Origin: Xylanibacter muris
GTDB lineage: Bacteria; Bacteroidota; Bacteroidia; Bacteroidales; Bacteroidaceae
Assembly (NCBI RefSeq): GCF_013166605.1
Contig: NZ_JABKKF010000001.1
Coordinates: 1-64,000, forward strand
DNA length: 64,000 nucleotides
Direction of reading: 5' to 3'
Part shown: positions 35,811-44,933 of the stretch, in pieces
How the letters are laid out: the number at the start of each line of letters is the position of its first letter
Position numbering within the stretch: position 1 is the first letter of the stretch
The notes under the pieces: model-generated
What the model saw: only the letters and a program-made list of their open reading frames with translations
Told to the model about the DNA's origin: nothing
The model's database searches: none
Translations under genes and position numbers: made by a program

Positions 35811-36965
35811 TTATCTCACCGCACTTTCATATACTCTTATTATTTCCCGGCCTATGGAATTCCAGGATCTGTCTCCTTTTGAATAATCAAGCCGTATGTT
35901 CTCCGACATATTTTCCAGCGTGCCGCCTGTCAGCATCATATCCGCCGCATCTGCCAGTGCCATGCTGTCGCATGGAGCGACAAGCATGCCGTGCCTGCCG
36001 TCGTCTATCATCTCATGCAATGCTCCTACCTTGGTGGCAAGCACAGGCTTGTCAAGCGCGAATGCGGACATCACCACACCGCTTTGTGTAGCGTCCCTGT
36101 ATGGGCAGCAAACAAACTTCGAATGATAAATCAAAGACGAAAGCTCGTTGTTTGTTATAAAACGGTTTATAAAGATTACCTTTCCGCTCCGTATGTAAGG
36201 TTGTATATCAAAATCCGGTGTTCCTCTTCCGGCTATCACAAGCTTTATACCGGGATGTTTTTCTATTATCGCATCCATTGCCTCCACAATGTATCTTACA
36301 CCCTTATACGGAAGTATAGATCCTATAAACAATATATAGTCTCCTTCTGCCAAAGGAGATGTCACGGGAATATTCTGCAAATGAGTATATATACTGAGTC
36401 TCGACATTTCCACATCCGAGCTTTTGATATGGTATCTGTTTTCAAATTCCCGTCTCTGGGTATTGTTCAACAATATAAACTTATCTGTGCGTTTAAACGT
36501 GGCCCAGCGTTTGAACCTGTCTCTCAGCGTCTCGTCATTTGAATGAGGTATAGGGTCATGTACAGTCATTACAAACGGTTTGCGCAACGTATACAACTGG
36601 TAAAACGGATAGTCAAGAGGCCATGTAAGGTGTATCAGGTCAAAATTTCGAGCACATAGTTCTTTCCGCAGCTTATATGCCAATAAGAATGTGCTTGGAG
36701 CATAACTATGGGCGACAGGCATGTTTACCACCCTTACCTTTGACAGATCAATATATTGCGAAAGAACTGTCAATGCAGGATAATCCGATGCCTTAAGCAC
36801 TCCGCATACGTCTCTTATCTCATTGATATCTATTATGCCGCCTTTTTTTGTCCTGTCTGATATTATCAGATAGTATGTTATATCCATTCCCTGACCGATG
36901 AGTTCACTGATGAGCGGTGAGTCACAGTCTGAAAAACTTGTAAATGATATGTACGCTATTTTCAT
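35811..36965 (-). CDS. Glycosyltransferase, GT4-like (GT-B fold)
   Basis: A 384-residue protein. It has an N-terminal Rossmann-like start (MKIAYISFTSFSDCD), YILFIGSILPYKGVRYIVEAM and IKLVIAGRG in the C-terminal nucleotide-sugar domain, and CPYRDATQSGVVMSAFALDKPVLATKVG as the E-x7-E motif region, with the usual second Glu position less clear. It overlaps the EpsG-like gene by 4 bp (ATGA), so the two are translationally coupled. Confidence 0.83.
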   Translation of the reverse strand: MKIAYISFTSFSDCDSPLISELIGQGMDITYYLIISDRTKKGGIIDINEIRDVCGVLKASDYPALTVLSQYIDLSKVRVVNMPVAHSYAPSTFLLAYKLRKELCARNFDLIHLTWPLDYPFYQLYTLRKPFVMTVHDPIPHSNDETLRDRFKRWATFKRTDKFILLNNTQRREFENRYHIKSSDVEMSRLSIYTHLQNIPVTSPLAEGDYILFIGSILPYKGVRYIVEAMDAIIEKHPGIKLVIAGRGTPDFDIQPYIRSGKVIFINRFITNNELSSLIYHSKFVCCPYRDATQSGVVMSAFALDKPVLATKVGALHEMIDDGRHGMLVAPCDSMALADAADMMLTGGTLENMSENIRLDYSKGDRSWNSIGREIIRVYESAVR

Positions 36966-38128
36966 TTCTTATTGGAATTAATCTGTTTTATTTCAATGAA
37001 GTTCTTGTTAAAAGAATTCATTCTCACCTCGTATGAATCCGCAGTTCCTAACAGCCAGTTTTGATATTCCATGACTTTTTCCGCTGTTGATGTATATGTG
37101 TTGAACAAGAATACAAAGCTCATAAAACTAATGAACAGCCGACGGTTGTTCACATAATAACAGCACTTTATCAGATAACCGCAAAGTATCCAGAAAGAGA
37201 AAGAGAAAAGTATGCCTATTCGTTTGCTCATTTCCGAGAACTCGCTTGTAAGGTAAGAGCCGACAATGTATATCAACAGGGCATTTATGAATATACGGTT
37301 ATGTGGTGACATTTCCTTTAGTTTGTCATAATAGAAAAAGACCATCATGGTGATGATAAAACGCTGCAGAAGCATGAAACGTGAGACTCCGAACATTCCG
37401 AAATCGGAGTAGGCTTCAATCTTGGCGGCAAGAATCTCGTTGTCTATACCCATTGCCTCCGCAAGTTTCAGCACTATCGCCACATTGGAGAAAAGCACGG
37501 CATTACTTACCAGCACCGCTGCAAGAAACACCCATTTGTTTATATTCCTGTTCAAGATGAAATACATTGGTATATAGACGATAGACGAGAAATGTATGCC
37601 TGTGGCTATTGCACACAACAGCAGATACCTGCCTATTCTCTTTTCCTCGATATACGGTATGGCGTTCAGGAAAATGAACATCGCCATGGAATTGCGCATA
37701 AGGTTTATCGATATTTCAAAACCGTTGAACGCCACGTATGTCGCCAATGCAAAGAGCACGCTGATGCTGTATTTGCTGAAGAAACGCACAAGAAGCGCAG
37801 TGTTTATGGCGGTATGCACGAATGCCATGAAATAGTAGTCGTCAAAAAGAGTCTTGCACGTAAGCTCATAGATAAGCCATAGCGGCTCCGAATGCTTGAA
37901 ATAATCATACATATACAAGTCGCTCCAGCTTATCTTGTCAAATACGACAGCATATAGTGTCCAGTCATGCCATATATAACCTCTGCAACCGAAAAATACC
38001 AGAAACACGGCAATGCCGAGATTGGTCAGATTACGGCACAGTGCCTCATCCTCTTTCTTCTCACTGACAATAACCGCCAGGACAAGAAGGAAAATAAAAA
38101 ATATAAGATATGGAATGGAATATATCAT
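36962..38128 (-). CDS. EpsG-like polysaccharide polymerase (Wzy-type)
   Basis: Start at 38128 (MIYSIPYLIFFIFLL) avoids a 28-bp overlap with the upstream gene; 388 residues with about 10-11 transmembrane segments. The NLMRNSMAMFIFL and GCRGYIWHDW...Y segments match the EpsG family, membrane proteins thought to polymerise exported repeat units. With the flippase and chain-length protein in the same cluster this completes a Wzx/Wzy-type set. Confidence 0.8.
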   Translation of the reverse strand: MIYSIPYLIFFIFLLVLAVIVSEKKEDEALCRNLTNLGIAVFLVFFGCRGYIWHDWTLYAVVFDKISWSDLYMYDYFKHSEPLWLIYELTCKTLFDDYYFMAFVHTAINTALLVRFFSKYSISVLFALATYVAFNGFEISINLMRNSMAMFIFLNAIPYIEEKRIGRYLLLCAIATGIHFSSIVYIPMYFILNRNINKWVFLAAVLVSNAVLFSNVAIVLKLAEAMGIDNEILAAKIEAYSDFGMFGVSRFMLLQRFIITMMVFFYYDKLKEMSPHNRIFINALLIYIVGSYLTSEFSEMSKRIGILFSFSFWILCGYLIKCCYYVNNRRLFISFMSFVFLFNTYTSTAEKVMEYQNWLLGTADSYEVRMNSFNKNFIEIKQINSNKK

Positions 38129-38148
38129 CTGTGTCCTGTATATATACT

Positions 38149-39414
38149 TTATGTGAACCACAGCCACCCGTGGCAATGATAGTCGAGGTTGGGGTTTCGC
38201 GTACCTATCTTCCTTGCCGGTATACCACCGACAATCTCATAGTCGCCCACGTCCTTTGTCACTACGGCTCCTGCCGCTATCACCGCACCGCGTCCTATCG
38301 TGACTCCCTGCAGCACGGTACATCCCACACCCAGCCAGGCATAATCCTTTATTATTATGGGCTTGAATATCCCCATGAAATCGTGAGACTGGGCGTCATG
38401 GCTGCCGGTAACCACATTCACATTATGAGATATCGAAACATTGTCACCGATGGTAATCCTGCCGCGGGCATCTATAAGACACCCCCTGTTTATGTGGCTG
38501 TACTCTCCTATCGTCAGCAGATTGGCATTCATGAAATAGCACTTTCTCATGATAAACGAACCTTTGCCTATTCTCATCTTTCCAAGCCGTAGCAACGGGC
38601 GGCGCAGTGTCCAGAAAGGAATATGCGGACAAATGCCGTTTATTACGTACTCAAGTATAAAACTGTATATAAATTCAGTCAGCCTGCTGTTAGCCTTCAA
38701 CACATTCAGCATCTGCACCAGCATGAACAGCAGCCTTTTTGCATCAAACCTTGAACCGGAAGTGATCTTATAGTTATACCATAGATTCATATAAGGACGG
38801 TTCGACACCCCCTCAAGAAGATATTCCTCAATAAACACGTCCGTCTTCCTGAACACAAATCCGTCTTTGTAAAGACGATGAAGCATTTCCCAGTCAAGCG
38901 CATAACCCAGCGCCTTCTTCTTTGACACATCATAGAGGTAGCGTTTGTGTACGGATGCCTTTATCAGCGATGAGCCGTGACGGAATGTCGGGGTATAATC
39001 CAATCTCGAAACATCACCGTCGGCAAAGCGGTTGTACTTGAACCTGGGATGCACCTCCACGCTGTTTCCGTATATCACGTCGGCCTCAGTGCCTGCAACA
39101 GCTTTCATGACGTCTTCCAGCGACTTGTCCGAACAATACATGTCACCACTGTTAAGTATGTTTATCCAGTCGCCTGTGGCATGGGCTATGCCTTTGTTCA
39201 TCGCCTCATATATGCCACCGTCGGGCTCCGAGCACCAATATGCCACACGGCCGGCATATTCACGGATGATGTCTGCCGTGCCGTCGGTCGAACCTCCGTC
39301 TATCACAATGTATTCCTTGTCTTCCCATGTCTGTGAGAAGAAGCTTTCCATTGTCTCGCGGATGTGCCCCACATCGTTATATACCACCGTTATTACGCTT
39401 ATCTTGTTGCTCAT
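38149..39414 (-). CDS. Fusion of GT2 glycosyltransferase and hexapeptide acyltransferase
   Basis: A 421-residue protein with two catalytic domains. Residues 1-240: GT2 fold with ISVITVVYND, YIVIDGGSTDGT, EPDGGIYEAMNKGI and LNSGDMY (an S-G-D variant of the usual DXD). Residues about 280-405: left-handed beta-helix acyltransferase of the WcaF/maltose-O-acetyltransferase type with IDARGRITIGDNVSIS, HDAQSHDF and GVTIGRGAVIAAGAVVTKDV. The two activities are usually encoded separately; the fusion would add and O-acetylate a sugar in one protein. No frameshift is involved, since the linker (240-280) is continuous. Confidence 0.85.
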   Translation of the reverse strand: MSNKISVITVVYNDVGHIRETMESFFSQTWEDKEYIVIDGGSTDGTADIIREYAGRVAYWCSEPDGGIYEAMNKGIAHATGDWINILNSGDMYCSDKSLEDVMKAVAGTEADVIYGNSVEVHPRFKYNRFADGDVSRLDYTPTFRHGSSLIKASVHKRYLYDVSKKKALGYALDWEMLHRLYKDGFVFRKTDVFIEEYLLEGVSNRPYMNLWYNYKITSGSRFDAKRLLFMLVQMLNVLKANSRLTEFIYSFILEYVINGICPHIPFWTLRRPLLRLGKMRIGKGSFIMRKCYFMNANLLTIGEYSHINRGCLIDARGRITIGDNVSISHNVNVVTGSHDAQSHDFMGIFKPIIIKDYAWLGVGCTVLQGVTIGRGAVIAAGAVVTKDVGDYEIVGGIPARKIGTRNPNLDYHCHGWLWFT

Positions 39415-39440
39415 AGTTTCTTTCTTTTTTCATTGCAGAC

Positions 39441-40796
39441 TTACTCGTCCCAAATGCCGTGCGCCCTGTTGTTTGCCAACAACCTGCACTGGTACAGATG
39501 AACAAGCGACATAAACAGATACACAACACACATGCTTACGGAAATACCGTAGATGCCATAATCTCCTTTCACAAACAGGCAAACCGTAGCCAGATACATA
39601 ACCGTGCCTGCAACGGATGTTATTATCTGCACCTTTATCTTATTAAGACCGTTTATCAGATAAGTGACACAGTTGTTGAAATTGAACATACATACGTATG
39701 CAAATACAGATACGGATACACCTAATGGAATTTCGACACTGCCGCCAACCCATTTCTTGAAAAACCAGCCGCTTACAGACAATATGAATATGCCCAGCAC
39801 AACGCTTGCCACCCATAGGAGCACCGATTTTCTGAATATTTTCCTTATCCAGGCATAGTCTCCCTTTACCGCGGCATCGGTATATGCATTCCACAGCGGT
39901 GACAGTATTATGGCATATACTATTATCAATATATTGAAAATCTTGTATGATATATTATACACCGTGACCTGCTCCGGACCGCAATAGTGCGATATGAGAA
40001 TGTTCGCAGAACCGAAAATGACAAGACAACTCGTTATCTGTATGACAAAAAAGCCCAGCCCCTTGCCCACTATATTCCTCGCGGAACCGATGTCTATGCT
40101 CCTGATGTCGGGCCTGAGCTGAGGATATCGCCTTATCAGCGGTATTGCAGCGAACATGAACATCAGTGCCGGAATGCCAGTGATTGCCGTCACTATATAT
40201 ATGAGATGAGGCTCTGTAGTCCTTGTGATGACATAGACAACAACAGCGGATACTATCTGGCCTATGAATATTATGAAATCGTTCACCGCATATCTCTGCA
40301 TGGCGATATACACCATACCGATATTCTTTGTGACAAACTGTATAAGAGAAAATGTCACGGCCACGGCCATGACGCAGGCCAAGGACCTTCCGTCAACGGA
40401 TTCGGTATTGAAAATATGATTAAGGTCGAGCCTGAACAAGGCCGCCATGGATACAACGCCCATGATGACCGCAATGACGGTAAGAAGAAACATTGCGGTG
40501 CTGAAATAAGCCCGAGCCTTCACATAGTCATTGCGCGAGAGAGCTTCGGAAAGATAATTCCTCATACCATTGCCAAGTCCGACATCAAAAAAGGCAAACC
40601 AGTACAGAACAGATGTCATGGCCATCCATATGCCATAATTCTCCGAGTCAAGATAGTCTAACGTAATAGGTACCATCACTAAAGAGCAAGCAAGCACACC
40701 CGCTTTCATCACGGCGGTTGCCATTGAGTTTCTGACAACAGTCCGGGTACGCCCGTCGAGGGACGACAGTCTGCCCTTGATTTTACGGTAAATCAT
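39441..40796 (-). CDS. Polysaccharide flippase (Wzx-like)
   Basis: Start at 40796 (MIYRKIKGRLSSL) gives 451 residues; the open frame to 40865 would overlap the chain-length gene. About 12 transmembrane segments, with DYLDSENYGIWMAMTSVLYWFAFFDVGLGNGMRNYL typical of Wzx/O-unit flippases. It moves the lipid-linked repeat unit across the inner membrane for the polymerase encoded two genes downstream. Confidence 0.85.
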   Translation of the reverse strand: MIYRKIKGRLSSLDGRTRTVVRNSMATAVMKAGVLACSLVMVPITLDYLDSENYGIWMAMTSVLYWFAFFDVGLGNGMRNYLSEALSRNDYVKARAYFSTAMFLLTVIAVIMGVVSMAALFRLDLNHIFNTESVDGRSLACVMAVAVTFSLIQFVTKNIGMVYIAMQRYAVNDFIIFIGQIVSAVVVYVITRTTEPHLIYIVTAITGIPALMFMFAAIPLIRRYPQLRPDIRSIDIGSARNIVGKGLGFFVIQITSCLVIFGSANILISHYCGPEQVTVYNISYKIFNILIIVYAIILSPLWNAYTDAAVKGDYAWIRKIFRKSVLLWVASVVLGIFILSVSGWFFKKWVGGSVEIPLGVSVSVFAYVCMFNFNNCVTYLINGLNKIKVQIITSVAGTVMYLATVCLFVKGDYGIYGISVSMCVVYLFMSLVHLYQCRLLANNRAHGIWDE

Positions 40797-40819
40797 CTGC
40801 CGATATATAATACGATATA

Positions 40820-41896
40820 CTACTCTTTTCTTTTCCCTAAAAGGTCTCTCATGAACAACACCCACGCGGCATCGGCCATGACTGCAAGGAACACTGTCAT
40901 TATCACAATCATCATCTTCGACATGCCCGATGCCTTATAAGGCATCTTCGCCGACTTGATTACCGTATATGCGGGAGTCCGTTCCTGTATCTTTGCCTTG
41001 GCCGACTGCATCTGCACAGCCATCTGGTTCATCAGCGTGAAAGCTGTCTGCATATCGTTTTCAAGCTCATCGCGCCTGGCCCTGTATACCTCAAGCTGCA
41101 CATCCTGATTGGCATCGCAATAACTTGCGTATGCGTTCTGTGCCTTTTGGTATTTTGCCTTTGCATCGCTGTGCAGCCCTGCATAATAGTCAAAGTCTAT
41201 GCGCGCCTTCTTCGTACGGTATGCGGTGATGTAGTTCTGGAGACGCTTCTGCAGCGTGTCGGCCATGATTGCCGCCACGAGCGGGTCCTGGTCGGTGACG
41301 GATATTGTTATCACACTCGTCTTCTTGTCGACAGCACAGCCTATACTCTGTGAAATGGCCTTGCACATATCGTCTTCCGTTCTTGAAATCTTGAACGGGT
41401 CGACCTTACCGCCTGGTTTTCCAACCGTGTCCTTCGGCTTCATCATCTCGGCAAGCCATACCTTGGGATACTGCCAGAAAGCCATTCTGGTGTCTTTTGC
41501 AAGATGATTGAAATATGTACGTTCCGTATCGTCTTTCTTCAATCTCACCGGAACAGTGAACAGTGTCTGTATAAAATCATTGGATGTAAGTATCTCGGGA
41601 TAAATCTCCGGATAGATGGCATCCATGTTTTTTCCCGTGTTGCCAAGGTCTATGCCGAACGATGATGCCATGTCCGCCAAATTGCCCGACAAGCCAAGAC
41701 CGCCTGCCGACAACTCGGGTGCCAGAACAACGTCTGATGTATATATCCTCGGTGTCGACAGGGCTATTATCACTCCCAATACCATTCCCGCTGCAACGGA
41801 TATCGCAAGCGGTTTGCGCTCTTTCAGCACTGTCGTAGCCGCAGATATCAAGTCGATTTCTCTTGTTTCTTTTGTCTTTTCCATGTTCTTCAGCAT
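40820..41896 (-). CDS. Wzz-type polysaccharide chain-length regulator
   Basis: A 358-residue protein (or 354 from the second ATG at 41884) with two transmembrane helices (about 29-48 and 326-346) flanking a large periplasmic part with a long coiled-coil-like helix (about 240-300). The first helix is followed by the TSDVVLAPELS strand seen in Wzz proteins. It has no C-terminal tyrosine kinase. It is the first gene of the polysaccharide operon and has a good -7 box at 41946-41953. Confidence 0.85.
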   Translation of the reverse strand: MLKNMEKTKETREIDLISAATTVLKERKPLAISVAAGMVLGVIIALSTPRIYTSDVVLAPELSAGGLGLSGNLADMASSFGIDLGNTGKNMDAIYPEIYPEILTSNDFIQTLFTVPVRLKKDDTERTYFNHLAKDTRMAFWQYPKVWLAEMMKPKDTVGKPGGKVDPFKISRTEDDMCKAISQSIGCAVDKKTSVITISVTDQDPLVAAIMADTLQKRLQNYITAYRTKKARIDFDYYAGLHSDAKAKYQKAQNAYASYCDANQDVQLEVYRARRDELENDMQTAFTLMNQMAVQMQSAKAKIQERTPAYTVIKSAKMPYKASGMSKMMIVIMTVFLAVMADAAWVLFMRDLLGKRKE

Positions 41897-41945
41897 GTTA
41901 AACAGATTGCATGCAAATAAATGACTGTATTATTTATTATTAATG

Positions 41946-41953
41946 CAAAGGTA
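41946..41953 (-). promoter_or_regulatory. -7 box (TACCTTTG) of the polysaccharide operon
   Basis: TACCTTTG on the minus strand, about 50 bases upstream of the chain-length gene. No invertible-promoter inverted repeats were recognised around it. Confidence 0.65.
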
Positions 41954-42226
41954 GCGTTTTTTCCTAAAAAAAATCAGATTTCATACCACTATTTGTTTCT
42001 TACGCAACAATTTGCAGTTCTGTTGAAATCAAAGACAGCCGCAGACGTCGGATAACCACATTAAAGACATCGTGTGACAATGTCTGCGATATGCCTTTCT
42101 GTATTCAATATATAGAAAGAACGGTGGTATATCAGATTTTATTGCACATCACATTACTTTTGTCAACGGCATCATTCACCGGATCTAAACAAAAGTTGGA
42201 TTTCATCCATAAAAAACATCACGGCA

Positions 42227-42406
42227 GTGCATTTTTTTGAAATACTTTTACACTTTAAAGGGTATGTAAAATTCTCTTTCAATGAATAGGCCATTCATGG
42301 CCGATGAACATGCCATTCACGAGTGATGAACAGGCTGTTCATTAAGCATGAATGGCATGTTCATTTTCAGCAAACTCTTATCAACTACTAACACATTGAA
42401 TATCAG
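42227..42406. repeat. ~180-bp repeated element, copy 2 (inverted relative to 854-1030)
   Basis: Four TGAA-N7-TTCA units start at 42283, 42305, 42327 and 42349, an exact 22-bp period. Read on the minus strand the flanks match copy 1: CTGATAT...GTTAG...GAAAATGAA on one side and AAGAGAATTTTACAT...TTTCAAAAA on the other. It sits between the polysaccharide promoter and the fprA terminator. The rest of 41954-42653 shows no gene. Confidence 0.75.
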
Positions 42407-42542
42407 CAAATTACAAAGCATTTGAATTTACATTAAAACAAAGCCGGAAAACAGTATGAATTTTTATTACAAACAACTTCCGATAAAAGGACATCGGAAA
42501 CTGTAATATCCGATTGTGTATGAAATGGAGCTGTGGAAAAAC

Positions 42543-42590
42543 GAACCGCACCACAAGAGTCAGACATAAATACCCCTTGTGGTGCGGTTC
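42543..42590 (-). terminator. Terminator of the PfkB-kinase/fprA transcript
   Basis: GAACCGCACCACAAG (42543-42557) and its perfect inverse (42576-42590) form a 15-bp stem. On the minus strand GTTTTTCC follows, fitting termination after fprA. Confidence 0.8.
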
Positions 42591-42653
42591 ATAATCACGG
42601 CACTGAACTAATGCTTCTGCATCAATATGCAGTACCTGCTTGCAGAAAATGCC

Positions 42654-43841
42654 TCACTCTGCCAGAAGCTTCTCTGCCATGGCCTTGCCGAGCGCCTCGC
42701 ACATGGCAAAAGTCTCGCTATCCAGGCTCTGCCTGATATCGACAGGAGTGCCAACCGGTTCGAAATGCAAACGGGTATCGTTCCATTCCTGTATCTTTGC
42801 CACGGCACGGCTCGCCCATCCATGGCTGCCGAACCATCCAAGACAATGATTCTTGATATCACGTCCTGCAAGCTCGCTGAGCAGCACGTCCATCTCGTGA
42901 TAAAGCCCGGTATTGTATGTCGGAGCACCGACAATAAGCCCACGATAACGGAATACATCGCGGATAATATACGAATGATGAGTCTTTGAAACGTTATACA
43001 TGACAATGTCTTTCAGACCTGCCTGACTCGCAGCACGCGCAATCACCTCCGCCGCATGTTCCGTATTGCCGTACATGGTACCGTAGCATACCACAAGACC
43101 CGGAGCTGTCTCATATCTGCTCATGCTGTCATACATACCGACAACCTTTCCGATATGTTCGTGCCATACAGGACCGTGAGTGGAACATATATAGTCTATC
43201 GGCACACCGGCAAGTTTCTTCAAGGCATTCTGAACCGGAGTTCCGTATTTTCCAACTATATTGGAATAATAGCGAACCATCTCGAGCCAGAACGTATCAC
43301 AGTTTATCTGCGAGTCTATCAATCCTCCGTTGAGGGCGCCGAAACATCCGAAGGCATCCCCCGAGAACAACACATTGCATGAAGTGTCAAGAGTAACCAT
43401 CGTTTCCGGCCAATGCACCATAGGAGTGAGCACAAACTTCAGCACATGACCGCCAAGTTCAAGCACGTCACCGTTCTTAACCTCAACACAGTTATCATTA
43501 ACTCCGTAGAAACCTTCCATCATTCCGAAGGTCTTTTTGTTTCCTATAATCTTTATATCCGGATAATACTTCTTTATCAGTGCGATAGAACCGCTATGAT
43601 CCGGCTCCATGTGATTGATAACAAGATAATCAATCTGACGGTCGCCGATAACCTCATGAATGTTCCTTATAAAAGGCATGAAGAAATCAACTTCCACGGT
43701 ATCTATAAGACAAACTTTGTCATCGTTTATCAGATAAGAATTGTAAGATACTCCGTCAGGCAACGGCCACAGACCTTCAAAAAGTTCTTTATTACGGTCG
43801 TTCACTCCCACATAATAGATTTTATCAATAATCTCCTGCAT
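42654..43841 (-). CDS. fprA: FprA-type flavodiiron protein
   Basis: A 395-residue protein of normal length. The N-terminal beta-lactamase-like diiron domain has HMEPDHSG (His77, Glu79, Asp81), MVHWPET, FSGDAFG and STHGPVW as iron ligands. The C-terminal flavodoxin domain has YGTMYGNTEHAAEVIA for FMN. It reduces O2 to water and/or NO to N2O and protects anaerobes from oxygen or nitrosative stress. Four bases separate it from the upstream sugar-kinase gene, so the two are co-transcribed, although no functional link is evident. Confidence 0.95.
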   Translation of the reverse strand: MQEIIDKIYYVGVNDRNKELFEGLWPLPDGVSYNSYLINDDKVCLIDTVEVDFFMPFIRNIHEVIGDRQIDYLVINHMEPDHSGSIALIKKYYPDIKIIGNKKTFGMMEGFYGVNDNCVEVKNGDVLELGGHVLKFVLTPMVHWPETMVTLDTSCNVLFSGDAFGCFGALNGGLIDSQINCDTFWLEMVRYYSNIVGKYGTPVQNALKKLAGVPIDYICSTHGPVWHEHIGKVVGMYDSMSRYETAPGLVVCYGTMYGNTEHAAEVIARAASQAGLKDIVMYNVSKTHHSYIIRDVFRYRGLIVGAPTYNTGLYHEMDVLLSELAGRDIKNHCLGWFGSHGWASRAVAKIQEWNDTRLHFEPVGTPVDIRQSLDSETFAMCEALGKAMAEKLLAE

Positions 43842-43845
43842 ATTT

Positions 43846-44793
43846 TTATTTGTTTTGTTTTAGTTCCGCTTTCATACTCTCCCCAAACTCTTTGTCTATG
43901 GAGTTTCCGATGCTCTTGCAACAGTTGGCCGAGAACAGTCCGGCACAACACATCAGATTATCCCATTGTTCTTCGGAAAGTCCGGCGATTATCATGTCGC
44001 GGGTTATGCCGTAGCGTATAAGGCCATACACAAAACCGGCATTAAAATTATCACCAGCACCGATAGTGCTCACGGTTTCGGTCTTCACCACCGGATATTG
44101 TTTCCTGAATCCTCCCTCCGCTCTCAGCTCGACAGGCATCGCCCCCTGAGTATATATAAAGTTTTTGGTGTAGAATGCTATTTCCGAACGGTAGACCTCA
44201 TCAGGACCGGTTTTTCTGAACATAACCTCAAAATCCTCATTGCTCCCACGCACGATATCGGCATATTCAAAGTTCTCAAGAATGTTTGACGTGACCCTGA
44301 TCACATCATCGCGGTGCGAGGCACGGAAATTCACATCATAATAGATTATTGCGCCATTGTTTCTCGCATGGTCAAGAAACCCGGCCATCTGAGGGCGTAT
44401 AACAGGATTTACCGCATAGAAAGAACCGAACATCACAACATCATCGGGCGAAATGTCCGGATAAGTGAAATCCAGTCTGTCATGCGGATGGTCTTTATAG
44501 AATATATACTCCGCATCATTATTTTCGTCAAGAAAAGCCAACGAAACAGGCGACTTGCTGTTTGGATAAACACTTATATTGTCGGCATTAACCCCATTTT
44601 CCAATAAAAAACTTATAATCCTCCTGCCTACACGGTCATTACCTGTCTCACTTATCAATGTTGCATCGACACCGGCCCGGCCGAGGGATATCAGCCCATT
44701 GAACATCGAACCTCCAGGAACAGCCCCGACAGGATTTTCGTTCTTGAATATGATATCCATTATTGTCTCGCCTATACCTATTACCTTGCGCAT
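43846..44793 (-). CDS. PfkB-family carbohydrate kinase (fructokinase-like)
   Basis: A 315-residue ribokinase-fold enzyme. It has the N-terminal GGSMFNGLISLGRAG substrate-binding motif, and STIGAGDNFNAGFVYGL contains the GAGD anion hole with the catalytic Asp. It phosphorylates a sugar with ATP; fructose is the commonest substrate for this subgroup, but this cannot be settled from sequence. Divergent from the M16 peptidase gene. Confidence 0.88.
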   Translation of the reverse strand: MRKVIGIGETIMDIIFKNENPVGAVPGGSMFNGLISLGRAGVDATLISETGNDRVGRRIISFLLENGVNADNISVYPNSKSPVSLAFLDENNDAEYIFYKDHPHDRLDFTYPDISPDDVVMFGSFYAVNPVIRPQMAGFLDHARNNGAIIYYDVNFRASHRDDVIRVTSNILENFEYADIVRGSNEDFEVMFRKTGPDEVYRSEIAFYTKNFIYTQGAMPVELRAEGGFRKQYPVVKTETVSTIGAGDNFNAGFVYGLIRYGITRDMIIAGLSEEQWDNLMCCAGLFSANCCKSIGNSIDKEFGESMKAELKQNK

Positions 44794-44915
44794 TTTTCTG
44801 ATTATAAATAAAGTTCCCGACAGACATTCCGCCTGTTCTTCATGTATATGTTTTCAAATCACTTTTCAGCATGCAAATATCCGAAAAAAAAGGCAAATAA
44901 CAAACTAAAAAATAT

Positions 44916-44923
44916 TATTTTTG
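44916..44923 (+). promoter_or_regulatory. -7 box (TATTTTTG) of the M16 peptidase gene
   Basis: Exact TAnnTTTG match ending only 10 bases before the ATG at 44934, so the leader is very short. Confidence 0.55.
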
Positions 44924-44933
44924 CATCCGCATT

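Noticed and set aside
39987..40661. 224-codon plus-strand frame opposite the flippase
   Set aside because: Antisense to a flippase with clear transmembrane pattern; composition is rich in His, Tyr and Arg, as expected for a shadow frame.
41900..42000. Invertible promoter of the capsule type
   Set aside because: No pair of inverted repeats flanking the -7 box was seen, and no tyrosine or serine recombinase gene is in the window.
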